The notes under the pieces were generated by a model. It saw nothing but the letters and a program-made list of their open reading frames with translations. It searched no databases and was not told the DNA's origin. Source: CAISGS01 sp044346445 (GTDB lineage Bacteria > Pseudomonadota > Alphaproteobacteria > Caulobacterales > Caulobacteraceae). From it: a DNA stretch of 30,681 bases. Shown piece after piece: positions 23,158 to 30,681 of this stretch. How positions within the stretch are numbered: the stretch's first letter is position 1; each line of letters starts with the position of its first letter. The stretch lies in NCBI GenBank assembly GCA_044346445.1, contig JBIIZD010000020.1:1-30681 (forward strand). The letters are read 5' to 3'. The position numbers and the translations under genes are program-made.

Positions 23158-24774
23158 ATGTCCCAGTCTTATGATGCCGTTATAATCGGCGGTGGCCACA
23201 ATGGCCTGACCTGCGCGTTTTATCTGGCCCGAAAGGGGATGAAGGTGCGGGTGCTCGAGCGCCGCGAGGTGGTTGGCGGGGCGGCTGTGACCGAGGAATT
23301 TCATCCCGGCTTTCGCAACTCGGTCGCCAGCTATACGGTCAGCCTGCTGAACCCCAAGGTCATTGCCGATATGAAGCTTGCCGAGCGCGGCTTGCGGATT
23401 GTCGAGCGCCCGATCTCCAACTTCCTGCCACAGGCCGATGGCGGCTATCTGAAACTCGGCGGCGGGCTGGAGCGGACCCAGGGTGAGTTTCGAAAATTCT
23501 CCAACCATGATGCCGACATCCTGCCCGAATATTATGCGGCGCTAGAGTCGGTCGCCGATGTGCTGCGCGATCTGGCCATGAAGACCCCGCCCAATGTCGC
23601 TGGCGGTCTGCCCGCCCTGATCGATGCCGCCTTGCAGGCGCGCAAAATGGCTGGCCTGTCCCTGCCCCAGCAGCGCGATGTGCTGGACCTGTTCACCAAG
23701 AGTGCGCGGGTGTTTCTCGATAGCTGGTTTGAAAGCGAGGCAGTCAAGGCCGCCTTTGGCTTTGACGCTGTGGTCGGCAATTATGCCAGCCCCGATACGC
23801 CCGGCTCAGCCTATGTCCTGCTGCATCATGTGTTTGGCGAGGTGAATGGCAATAAGGGCGCTTGGGGTCACGCCATTGGCGGCATGGGCGCAATCACGAC
23901 GGCCATGCGCCAGGCCTGTGAAGAGGTCGGGGTTGAGATCAGCCTCGAAGCTGAGGTTGAAAAGGTTCTGGTCGAAAAGGGCCGCGCGGTTGGCGTGCGT
24001 CTGACGTCCGGCGGGGACGTTCGCGCCAAGGCCGTGGTGTCGAATGTCGGCCCCAAAATGCTCTATAGCCAGTTGATTGACGCCAGCGACCTGACGCCCG
24101 AATTCAATCGCCGCGCCAGCGCCTATAAGGTCGGGTCGGGTACATTTCGCATGAATGTGGCCCTGTCCGAACTGCCCGACTTTACCTGCCTGCCCGGCAA
24201 GGCCGTCGCAGAGCACCATCAAAGCGGCATTATCCTGGCCCCGACCCTGGACTATATGGACCAGTCCTTTACCGATGCCCGCGCTTTTGGCTGGTCGAAA
24301 AAGCCGATTGTCGAGATCTTGATCCCTAGCACAGTGGATGACAGCCTGGCTCCCGCCGGACAGCATGTCGCCAGCCTGTTTTGCCAGCAATTTGCCCCCA
24401 TCCTGCCCGATGGCCGCCACTGGGACAATGAGCGCGAGGCGGCCGCCGATCTGATTATTGAGACGGTCAATGATTATGCGCCCAATTTCAAGGCCTCAGT
24501 GCTTGGCCGCATGATCTTGTCGCCCATGGATCTGGAGCGAAAATTTGGCCTGATGGGCGGCGACATCATGCATGGGGCCATGTCGCTGGACCAGCTTTGG
24601 GCCGCGCGGCCCTTCCTTGGTCATGGCCATTATCGCGGGCCTTTAAAGGGTCTTTATATGTGCGGCGCAGGCAGCCATCCGGGCGGCGGCGTCACCGGCG
24701 CGCCTGGCCATAATGCGGCGCAGGAAATCCTCAAGGACCACAGCCTGGTTGGCCAGATCATGGGCCGGGCTTAA
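23158..24774 (+). CDS. FAD-dependent oxidoreductase, PYROXD2/phytoene-desaturase-like fold
   Basis: 538 residues. N-terminal Rossmann FAD motif VIIGGGHNGL near 9-18 with the ERREVVGGAA second FAD motif near 36-45. The C-terminus has the FAD-binding LYMCGAGSHPGGGVTGAPGH block characteristic of the amine-oxidase/phytoene-desaturase superfamily, nearest in look to PYROXD2-type proteins. Function uncertain: it is probably not a carotenoid desaturase, since no crt genes are nearby. The ATG at 23158 follows AAAAAGAG; a longer reading from 23032 would overlap the Rieske gene by over 100 nt and is rejected. 17 nt after the Rieske stop, so it may act on the same pathway. Confidence 0.88.
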   Translation: MSQSYDAVIIGGGHNGLTCAFYLARKGMKVRVLERREVVGGAAVTEEFHPGFRNSVASYTVSLLNPKVIADMKLAERGLRIVERPISNFLPQADGGYLKLGGGLERTQGEFRKFSNHDADILPEYYAALESVADVLRDLAMKTPPNVAGGLPALIDAALQARKMAGLSLPQQRDVLDLFTKSARVFLDSWFESEAVKAAFGFDAVVGNYASPDTPGSAYVLLHHVFGEVNGNKGAWGHAIGGMGAITTAMRQACEEVGVEISLEAEVEKVLVEKGRAVGVRLTSGGDVRAKAVVSNVGPKMLYSQLIDASDLTPEFNRRASAYKVGSGTFRMNVALSELPDFTCLPGKAVAEHHQSGIILAPTLDYMDQSFTDARAFGWSKKPIVEILIPSTVDDSLAPAGQHVASLFCQQFAPILPDGRHWDNEREAAADLIIETVNDYAPNFKASVLGRMILSPMDLERKFGLMGGDIMHGAMSLDQLWAARPFLGHGHYRGPLKGLYMCGAGSHPGGGVTGAPGHNAAQEILKDHSLVGQIMGRA

Positions 24775-24855
24775 GGGCCTTGGCCTATGCGGCAAAATGC
24801 GCGGCCATGCGCAAAACAAATGACCGTGTTTTCCAAGCTCTGATACAAGCAGTGC

Positions 24856-25971
24856 ATGAGCGAATTTGATCTGGATGCGATTATTGTCGGGGCCGGGGCC
24901 GTTGGCCTTGCGACGGGCTATGCCTTGGCACGGCGCGGCCTGTCAGTTGTGGTGGTTGAGAAGGAAAAAGCCATTGGCCAAGGCGTCTCGGCGCGCAATT
25001 CCGAGGTCGTGCATGCGGGTCTCTATTACCCAACCGGCTCGCTCAAGGCCAGGCTTTGCGTCGAGGGCCGCCGCCTGCTCTATCCGTTTTTGGACGCGCA
25101 TAATGTCAGCTATGACCGCTGCGGCAAGCTGGTGGTGGCCACCCAAGACTGCGAGATTGAGCGGCTTGATGCCATTATGCTCCAGGCCCAGACCAATGAT
25201 GTCGAGGGCATGCGGGTCCTCACCGCTGATCAGGTTCATGCGCTGGAGCCAGACCTCAAGGCGGTCATGGGTCTTGAATCGCCCCAAAGCGGGGTGTTTG
25301 ACAGTCACGGCTATATGGTCGCCCTGCAGGGCGAGATCGAGGCAGCCGGGGGCGCTGTGGTCTTGGCCACGCCGTTCGAGCGGGCCGAACCCTTGGCAGG
25401 CGGCGGCTTTCGCGTCCTGACCGGCGGGGCAGAGCCTGGCGATCTGACCTGCCGCTATCTGGTGACCTGCGCAGGCCTTGGTGCCCAGGACGCGGCCTCG
25501 AGGATTGACGGGTTTGATCCGGGCCAAATCCCCAAACTGCATTATGGCAAGGGGGTCTATTTTGTCCTGTCCGGGTGCAAGGCCCCGTTCCAGCGTCTGG
25601 TCTATCCGCCGCCCATACCCGGTGCCTTAGGGGTTCATTATCGCCGCGATCTGGGCGGTCAAGCTGTGTTTGGGCCAGACCTTGCCTATGTCGAGACCGA
25701 GGACTATTCGGTCGATCCGGCCCGCGCCCAAGGCTTTTATGACTATGTCCGCAAGTTTTGGCCGGGCCTGCCAGACGGCAGTCTGACGCCTGACTATGCC
25801 GGTATCCGCCCCAAGATCCACGGCCCCGGCGAGGTTCAACCCGATTTTCGCATTGATGGGGAGGCCGAGCACGGCCTGCCGGGCCTAGCGGCCATGTTCG
25901 GCATTGAAAGCCCGGGCCTGACCAGCTCACTGGCCTTGGGCGAGTATGTCGCCAAGCGTTTGGGGCTCTAG
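24856..25971 (+). CDS. FAD-dependent oxidoreductase of the L-2-hydroxyglutarate oxidase (LhgO) type
   Basis: 371 residues of the DAO superfamily. The N-terminal FAD motif IIVGAGAVGLATGYALARRG spans about 9-28. The diagnostic RNSEVVHAGLYYPTGSLKA follows at about 47-65, matching human L2HGDH and bacterial LhgO. A C-terminal GIESPGLTSSLALGEYVA closes the FAD site. It would oxidise L-2-hydroxyglutarate or a similar 2-hydroxy acid to the 2-oxo acid, passing electrons to quinone or oxygen. It lies 81 nt after the preceding oxidoreductase on the same strand and could have its own weak promoter. The annotation as a hydroxyglutarate enzyme rests on family resemblance only. Confidence 0.88.
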   Translation: MSEFDLDAIIVGAGAVGLATGYALARRGLSVVVVEKEKAIGQGVSARNSEVVHAGLYYPTGSLKARLCVEGRRLLYPFLDAHNVSYDRCGKLVVATQDCEIERLDAIMLQAQTNDVEGMRVLTADQVHALEPDLKAVMGLESPQSGVFDSHGYMVALQGEIEAAGGAVVLATPFERAEPLAGGGFRVLTGGAEPGDLTCRYLVTCAGLGAQDAASRIDGFDPGQIPKLHYGKGVYFVLSGCKAPFQRLVYPPPIPGALGVHYRRDLGGQAVFGPDLAYVETEDYSVDPARAQGFYDYVRKFWPGLPDGSLTPDYAGIRPKIHGPGEVQPDFRIDGEAEHGLPGLAAMFGIESPGLTSSLALGEYVAKRLGL

Positions 25972-25995
25972 CCAGGGCCCTTTCACCGCCTTGGC

Positions 25996-26030
25996 GCGGG
26001 AAGAAACTAAAAACTGATAAATCTTCCCGC
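25996..26030. terminator. Stem-loop between convergent lhgO-like and amidotransferase genes
   Basis: GCGGGAAGA and TCTTCCCGC form perfect 9-bp arms around a 17-nt A-rich loop. The right arm can also pair with GGGGAAG just downstream (26034-26041), and a further small hairpin CCGGC-GAAT-GCCGG follows (near 26043-26056), giving alternative folds. Likely the transcript end region for both neighbours; no long T-run. Confidence 0.45.
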
Positions 26031-26066
26031 TCTGGGGGAAGTACCGGCGAATGCCGGGGAAGGGGG

Positions 26067-27803
26067 TTAGGCCAGCAATGTTTGAAGCGCCGCGTCTGGC
26101 TCTGCGCCTTCAATATGGATCGCATACCAGAGCGCATAGAACAGAAGGGGCCAGCGGCTGGCGGCGTGGCGCTCATCGCTAAACACGGCGCGCACCGCCT
26201 CGATATCGCAGACGGCGGCAATACCAGCACTGGCAGCTATACGGGGGCCAAGTAAGCTTGCGCGCGGCGAGATCCAGGCCGCGACCGGCACGGTAAAGCC
26301 CTTCTTCTTGGCAAAGGGCTCAGCTGCGGGGCAATGGCGGGCCAACCACTGGCGCAAGAGCCACTTACCCATGCGCCCGCGCACCTTCATCCTGTCTGGC
26401 AGATGAAAGCCAAAGGCGGCGACGGCGGGGTCGAGAAAGGGCGTTCGCCCTTCAAGCCCATGTGCCATCAAACAGCGGTCCAGCTTGAGCAAAAGGTCAT
26501 TGGGCAGCCAGGTGACAATATCGCCATATTGCGCCGCCTGCAGCCGGGTCAGGCCCCTGGGCGGCCTCGCGGCGCTGCGCCAGCGGGCCAGAGCGCCCTT
26601 GCCGCCATCCTTTAGAAAAGGGGCTAGAAATTGCGGTTCAGCCGGGCGGCCACCCAGCCAGCGCGGTCGCAAGGCGCGGCGATAACGACCATAGCCGCCA
26701 AACAATTCATCGCCCCCCTCCCCCGTCAGCACGACCGTCAGGTCCGATTTAGCCGCCTCGGCAAGGCGGTAGGTTGGCAGGCTGGCATAGTCGCAGGTCG
26801 GATCATCCATAGCCCAGGCCACCTTGGGCAGGATGCGCCAAAAATCAGCCTCGTCAAACTCAACAGCGTGCCAATCCAGGTTCAAGGCCCTAGCGACACG
26901 TTCAGCCTGCCCACGCTCGTCGCGTGCCTGCCAATCTTGCCCGTCATGAGCGGTAAATCCGCAGGTAAAGGCTGTAACCGGGCGGGCATTCAGACGGCTC
27001 ATCATGGTCGCAATGGCCGCAGAATCAATGCCGCCAGACAAGAATAGGCCATACGGCACGTCCGAGCGCTGATGCACGGTGACGCTGTCTTCGAGTACCC
27101 GGTCAAGCACCAGCAACAGTTCGGCCTCGCCTGTTGGGAACACGGCCGGCTTGGGCGGCAAGGCTGGGCGGTGGATGGAGCCAAGCCATTGTCCATCGGC
27201 AACCTTGCTGATGGCACCGGGCGCCAGCCTTTGGATGCCGGCATAAACCGACCCTTCGGTTAGGCTATAGTTCAGACACAAAAGCTCCTCGATCCGCTCT
27301 GACACCGGGCGCGCCGGGCGCGCCAGCAAGAGGGCGCGGGGTTCGGAGGCAAAGGCCAGGCCCTGATCGCGCTTGGTCCAATAGAGCGGCTTGATCCCGA
27401 ACGGGTCGCGCACCAGCCAAGCGCCTTGATCCTCAGTGATCAGACAAAGGGCATACATGCCCCGCAAACGCTCAAACGCCCGCTCGCCCTCGCTGGCATA
27501 GAGATGGAGCAAGGGCTCAAAGTCGGAGCCCGTGACCAGCCGCTTGGCCAGGCCGTGATCGCGGCTCAGCTCCTTGTAATTATAGATCTCGCCATTACCG
27601 ATCACGACCGACCGTCCCAGATGCAGGGGCTGCCAGCCGCCTTCCAGGTCAATGATCGACAGGCGCGCATGGGCAAGCGACCAGCCTGGCCCTTCCTCAG
27701 TCCGGATGCCATTGGGGCCGCGATGGGCAAGGCTCTGAATCATGGCCGCGATCGGCGAGCCATCGGGACCAAACTGGCCGAGCAATCCGGCTATGCCGCA
27801 CAT
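26067..27803 (-). CDS. Asparagine synthase-like glutamine amidotransferase
   Basis: 578 residues. The class II glutaminase domain begins MCGIAG with nucleophile Cys2 and continues with HRGPNG, ARLSIIDLEGGWQP and NGEIYNY. The synthetase domain has the ATP-pyrophosphatase PP-loop SGGIDS at 256-261 and later GEGGDELFGGYGRYRRA. It transfers glutamine nitrogen to an activated carboxylate: aspartate, or in polysaccharide loci a sugar uronic acid. The preceding gene is a glycosyltransferase that overlaps it by 13 nt, which favours a surface-polysaccharide modification role over housekeeping AsnB (inference). The start is fixed by the required N-terminal Cys2. Confidence 0.93.
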   Translation of the reverse strand: MCGIAGLLGQFGPDGSPIAAMIQSLAHRGPNGIRTEEGPGWSLAHARLSIIDLEGGWQPLHLGRSVVIGNGEIYNYKELSRDHGLAKRLVTGSDFEPLLHLYASEGERAFERLRGMYALCLITEDQGAWLVRDPFGIKPLYWTKRDQGLAFASEPRALLLARPARPVSERIEELLCLNYSLTEGSVYAGIQRLAPGAISKVADGQWLGSIHRPALPPKPAVFPTGEAELLLVLDRVLEDSVTVHQRSDVPYGLFLSGGIDSAAIATMMSRLNARPVTAFTCGFTAHDGQDWQARDERGQAERVARALNLDWHAVEFDEADFWRILPKVAWAMDDPTCDYASLPTYRLAEAAKSDLTVVLTGEGGDELFGGYGRYRRALRPRWLGGRPAEPQFLAPFLKDGGKGALARWRSAARPPRGLTRLQAAQYGDIVTWLPNDLLLKLDRCLMAHGLEGRTPFLDPAVAAFGFHLPDRMKVRGRMGKWLLRQWLARHCPAAEPFAKKKGFTVPVAAWISPRASLLGPRIAASAGIAAVCDIEAVRAVFSDERHAASRWPLLFYALWYAIHIEGAEPDAALQTLLA

Positions 27804-28828
27804 GACGGCTCGCCCATTTCTGCAAAAAGATTGCGCCAGCGCGCAACGACCGAGGCCTTGGAAAACTCGGCCTGAACCTGGGCGCGGCCGTTTTCGATCA
27901 GATGGGCCTTGAGGGCCCGATCACCGAGGATCTGGCCCACAGAGGCTGCCAAGGCGTCTGGATCATCAATCGGCACCAGGAGGCCATCTGTGCCCGGCGC
28001 AATCAGTTGCGAAGGGCCTTGACTGGCTGCGGCGACGATCGGCAAGCCATGCGCCCAGCACTGGATCACCACATTGCCCAGGGGCTCGAACCGCGATGGA
28101 AACAGGCAGACATCGGCGGTGCGATAGAGCGCTGAGGCATCGTCGCGCCAGCCCAGGAACCGCACCCGGTCCAAAACGCCAAGTTCAGCCGCAAGGGCCT
28201 TGAGCTGCGCCTCAAGCGGTCCGGTGCCCGCGATCCACAAATAGGCCCCCGGCAGGCCTTGCAGGGCGCGCAGGCTGACATCATGGGCCTTGACCGTATG
28301 CAGACGCCCCATCGAGAGCAGCAAGGGTGCGTCTTCGGGCGTATCTAGGGCACTACGGTCCAGGGCCTGACCTGGGCCAGCCTCGGCAAAATTGGGAATA
28401 TAGACGGCCCGGTCGGACGGCCAGCCTTGGTCAATTATCCATCTGGCAATGTCGGGCGTATTGGCGACCAGCATATCAAAGCCGCGATAGTTTTTCAGAT
28501 CATAATAGCCGCCAAGCCGTCCAATCCGCGCCCAGGGTCCAGCGGGGGTATGGCGCGCCGCCCGGTTCATCCAGGCGACCAGAACCTTGGCCTCGATCTT
28601 GCCCGCCAGTATTGCCAGCCTTGGCCGGGTGAATACATCCAAGGGACCGCCAAAACCGAACACGGAAAAGCCAATGCCGGTCGCCGCAAGCGCAGCCTGT
28701 CGACCGGCATGGGCCCGGATTGCCGCATGCTGGTAAAGGCCAGACTGGCCAAGGGCCGCGACCAGATCGCTAAAATAGGTCTCCGCCCCGCCATCGGCGG
28801 ACGAGCCCAGCAGGTGAAGCACGCTCAT
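27791..28828 (-). CDS. GT4-type glycosyltransferase
   Basis: 345 residues with two Rossmann-like halves. The N-terminus LHLLGSSADGGAETYFSDLV (acceptor side, about 4-23) carries the GGAE motif of GT-B enzymes. The C-terminal half has LSMGRLHTVKAHDV, the donor-binding FPSRFEPLGNVVIQCWAHGLPIVAA (EX7E-like, Glu in FEPLGNV) and GTDGLLVP. It transfers a sugar from a nucleotide donor to a lipid or glycan acceptor. It ends with a 13-nt overlap into the amidotransferase, so they form a unit. The ATG at 28828 is the first in frame. Acceptor unknown. Confidence 0.92.
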   Translation of the reverse strand: MSVLHLLGSSADGGAETYFSDLVAALGQSGLYQHAAIRAHAGRQAALAATGIGFSVFGFGGPLDVFTRPRLAILAGKIEAKVLVAWMNRAARHTPAGPWARIGRLGGYYDLKNYRGFDMLVANTPDIARWIIDQGWPSDRAVYIPNFAEAGPGQALDRSALDTPEDAPLLLSMGRLHTVKAHDVSLRALQGLPGAYLWIAGTGPLEAQLKALAAELGVLDRVRFLGWRDDASALYRTADVCLFPSRFEPLGNVVIQCWAHGLPIVAAASQGPSQLIAPGTDGLLVPIDDPDALAASVGQILGDRALKAHLIENGRAQVQAEFSKASVVARWRNLFAEMGEPSCAA

Positions 28829-28973
28829 GGCTGCGACCCTAGCGGCAACCGATCACAGGCCCAAGCCTCGTCTTGCCCAGTGGCCATATTTTCCATGCAA
28901 AAGAAGGCCAATCTTGGCCTTGAAGCGGGCGGCTTCAACCCCTATAAGCCATGCCTCGCTTGGCGATACCCTT

Positions 28974-29050
28974 GGCTGGGTAGCTCAGATGGTTAGAGCG
29001 GTGGATTCATAACCCACAGGTCGGCGGTTCGATCCCGCCTCCAGCCACCA
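28974..29050 (+). tRNA. tRNA-Met (CAU), elongator type
   Basis: 77 nt cloverleaf: acceptor GGCTGGG/TCCAGCC (last pair G-U), D stem GCTC/GAGC with a 9-nt loop AGATGGTTA as in elongator tRNA-Met, anticodon loop TTCATAA, T stem GGCGG/CCGCC with TTCGATC, A73, encoded CCA. The fifth anticodon-stem pair (A31-C39) is mismatched. A paired first acceptor base pair rules out the initiator type. Confidence 0.92.
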
Positions 29051-29131
29051 AGGGTGCCCCACAGCCGGGCTTTCCCTTTCAGCACACCTATAGGCGCAGG
29101 GTTGATCCGTGCGCCTGGCCCTGCCCTTTCC

Positions 29132-29166
29132 AAACAAAAAGGGCCGGTGGATTGCTCCACCGGCCC
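29132..29166 (-). terminator. Intrinsic terminator of the last TBDR gene
   Basis: On the minus strand GGGCCGGTGGA, a 4-nt loop and TCCACCGGCCC (11-bp perfect stem) are followed by TTTTTGTTTGG. It begins 22 nt past the TBDR stop at 29189. A textbook rho-independent terminator. Confidence 0.93.
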
Positions 29167-29188
29167 AGGTCTTGGTTATATAGGTCGC

Positions 29189-30681
29189 TTAGAACGACTT
29201 TTGGATGCTGATCCCGTAGGTGCGGGGCTCAAGAATGAAGCCATTCTGGAACAGGCCCGAAGAATCGTCGGTCAGGTACAGGTCCGTCAGAGGCGAGTCA
29301 TCAAGCAGGTTCTTCACATAGCCTTCGATCTGAAGTCCCATGCCATCATTGCGGACCTGCAAGGTCGCATTGACGTTCTCCCAAGCATTGAGACGGTCTG
29401 CCGCGGCGTTATAGATCCGGGAATAGGTCTCGCCCTGACGGTAATAGTCACCGCGCAGGTTTGCACTCCAACCGTTTGGCAGATCCCAGGTGTACTGGGC
29501 GCCAACCGAAAGCGTCGACTTGGGCGAGTTTGGCAGATTGTTGCCCTTCAGATTTTGCGCAATGCCGTCACTGACAGGGATGTTGATACCAAAGCCAGCC
29601 AAGGGGTTCGCCGGCCCCGTAAAGGCACCCGAACAAATGCCCAGCATGTTTGTTACTGGGAAGGGAATACCTACGCCAGGCACCGTGCCGCCATTGGCCG
29701 CTGTCACATTGATCAGGTTCATCAATGCAATCACGCCGGCCTTGTCAGCGACGCAGTTGCTGGCGTTCGAAGCCTTAACCAACAGCAAGGTTGGATCGCC
29801 TTGAGTACGGTTGGCCGTGTCTATCGACGAGGATTCCCCGATCTCGGTGTCCAAAAGACCCAGATTGGCATTGAAGCGCAGATTATTGATGGGCTCCCAG
29901 ATGGATTCAATCTCGAGGCCCTTGATCTTGGCATCGATGTTTTCGTTGACCGAGGTGCGGTTCACGATCTTGGAAACCTGATAGCCCTTATAGTCGTAAT
30001 AGAAGGCGGTCGCATTAAAGACCAGGCTACCGTCCAACAGGGTGTTCTTCACGCCGACTTCGAACGAGTTAACAAACTCAGGCGCGAAGGTGGCTTGAAC
30101 AGCGGTGAAACCAGCACCGGCCGATTGCGGCGGGTTGATACCACCACCCTTATAACCCTTGGAATAGAAGGCATAGACCAAGGTACTGTCGGTGAAGGAC
30201 AATTCAGGCTTCCAGTCGAAACCAACGCGGCCCGTATATTCCTTGAAATCAGCGATCAGGACGGGGTTGACTTGGTCTGGGGTGTGACCGATGCCGGGCG
30301 CCAAGAGCACGACAGGCAGATTGATCTGTTCCTTACGGTCATGCGTATAACGCAGACCGCCGGTCAGCTTGAAACTGTCTGACAGCTCATAATAGACTTC
30401 GCCGAAAGCCGCCTGGGACTTCAGGTGATAAGGAGAGCGGTTGTTATAATAGTTGTGGCCGGAACCGTCTGGCTCTTGGTTCAGGTCAATACCAACACCG
30501 GCACTGGTACCCGCCGCATTCCCGCAAAGTGGAGCGCCAGCATTACACGCCAAAGCCGCAGCGGTAAGCGTGTTACCATAGACATAGTAGTCGCCGTTCG
30601 ATTTAAAGTCGACGGCAATAGCCCCGACGTTAAAGTTGAATGGGCCAGCATATGATGATTGCAAACGCAGTTCTTGCGACC
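29189..30681 (-). CDS. TonB-dependent receptor, N-terminus cut by window edge
   Basis: The C-terminal 497 codons of an outer-membrane receptor; the signal peptide, TonB box and plug lie beyond the window. What is visible is barrel: VYYELSDSFKLTGGLRYTHDRKEQ, RVGFDWKP, VYAFYSKGYKGGG, SFEVGVKNTLLDGSLVFNATAF and the terminal strand ending YGISIQKSF with Phe as last residue. The pattern SKGYKGGGINPP is common in sphingomonad and caulobacter TBDRs. An extracellular loop with two to three Cys (around SNASNCVADKAG and LGICSGAF) may be disulfide-bonded. The frame is open to 30681 upstream with no in-frame stop. Ends at an intrinsic terminator. Ligand unknown. Confidence 0.94.
   Translation of the reverse strand, partial: SQELRLQSSYAGPFNFNVGAIAVDFKSNGDYYVYGNTLTAAALACNAGAPLCGNAAGTSAGVGIDLNQEPDGSGHNYYNNRSPYHLKSQAAFGEVYYELSDSFKLTGGLRYTHDRKEQINLPVVLLAPGIGHTPDQVNPVLIADFKEYTGRVGFDWKPELSFTDSTLVYAFYSKGYKGGGINPPQSAGAGFTAVQATFAPEFVNSFEVGVKNTLLDGSLVFNATAFYYDYKGYQVSKIVNRTSVNENIDAKIKGLEIESIWEPINNLRFNANLGLLDTEIGESSSIDTANRTQGDPTLLLVKASNASNCVADKAGVIALMNLINVTAANGGTVPGVGIPFPVTNMLGICSGAFTGPANPLAGFGINIPVSDGIAQNLKGNNLPNSPKSTLSVGAQYTWDLPNGWSANLRGDYYRQGETYSRIYNAAADRLNAWENVNATLQVRNDGMGLQIEGYVKNLLDDSPLTDLYLTDDSSGLFQNGFILEPRTYGISIQKSF

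Noticed and set aside
23158..24774. Carotenoid desaturase feeding retinal synthesis for the rhodopsin
   Set aside because: Only the superfamily fold is shared; the sequence looks PYROXD2-like, is 16 kb away and has no crt neighbours.
25265..26230. Minus-strand open frame of 321 codons under the lhgO-like and amidotransferase genes
   Set aside because: Arg/Pro/Ser-rich translation without motifs, overlapping two well-supported genes.
29054..30382. Plus-strand open frame of 442 codons opposite the last TBDR
   Set aside because: It is antisense to a receptor with clear barrel motifs and spans its terminator.
1..30681. CRISPR array, insertion sequence, integrase or phage module
   Set aside because: No regularly spaced direct repeats, transposase or integrase motifs were found on either strand.

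Overview
The window looks like a piece of an alphaproteobacterial chromosome, most likely from a sphingomonad-like or caulobacterial-like aquatic lineage. The evidence is moderately high GC with AT-rich intergenic regions, four TonB-dependent receptors (TBDRs) in about 30 kb, a proteorhodopsin, and tRNAs of alphaproteobacterial type. No insertion sequence, phage gene, CRISPR array or rRNA is visible. The lineage is an inference; the sequence contains no marker that fixes it.

Layout. 1-2058 (-): a TBDR cut at its C-terminus by the window edge. It diverges from a + strand unit (2341-6053) encoding a 4-hydroxyacetophenone-type Baeyer-Villiger monooxygenase, a haloalkane dehalogenase of the DhlA type, and a small membrane-anchored protein. 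6108-6893 (-): a green-tuned proteorhodopsin with its own promoter and terminator. 7113-11887 (-): a secreted beta-propeller/phosphoesterase fusion translationally coupled to a FecA-like TBDR. 12414-15108 (+): a phosphonate-type ABC transporter, phnD-phnC-phnE, with overlapping genes. 15203-16105 (+): an RpiR/SIS regulator. 16108-16920 (-): a HAD phosphatase. 17108-19339 (+): a third complete TBDR. 19541-19616 (-): a CAU tRNA, probably Ile2. 19719-25971 (+): a SIMPL protein, an M20 peptidase, a Rieske oxygenase and two FAD oxidoreductases. 26067-28828 (-): an asparagine-synthase-like amidotransferase and a glycosyltransferase. 28974-29050 (+): a CAU elongator tRNA-Met. 29189-30681 (-): a TBDR cut at its N-terminus by the window edge.

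How the genes may work together. The most interesting segment is about 7.1-19.3 kb. It reads as a phosphorus-compound acquisition locus covering outer-membrane import (two TBDRs), a secreted phosphoesterase, an inner-membrane PhnCDE transporter, a cytoplasmic HAD phosphatase and a phosphosugar-sensing regulator. Two near-identical palindromic sites (13 of 15 positions) lie in inverted orientation just upstream of -10-like hexamers in the divergent phosphoesterase/phnD intergenic region. A weaker relative lies between the HAD gene and the TBDR at 17108. This suggests one regulon, perhaps under the local RpiR protein. No C-P lyase, phnW or phnX gene is present, so the substrate may be a phosphate ester rather than a phosphonate. 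A second theme, at 1-6 kb, is a possible catabolic unit pairing a TBDR with a ketone-oxidising monooxygenase and a dehalogenase.
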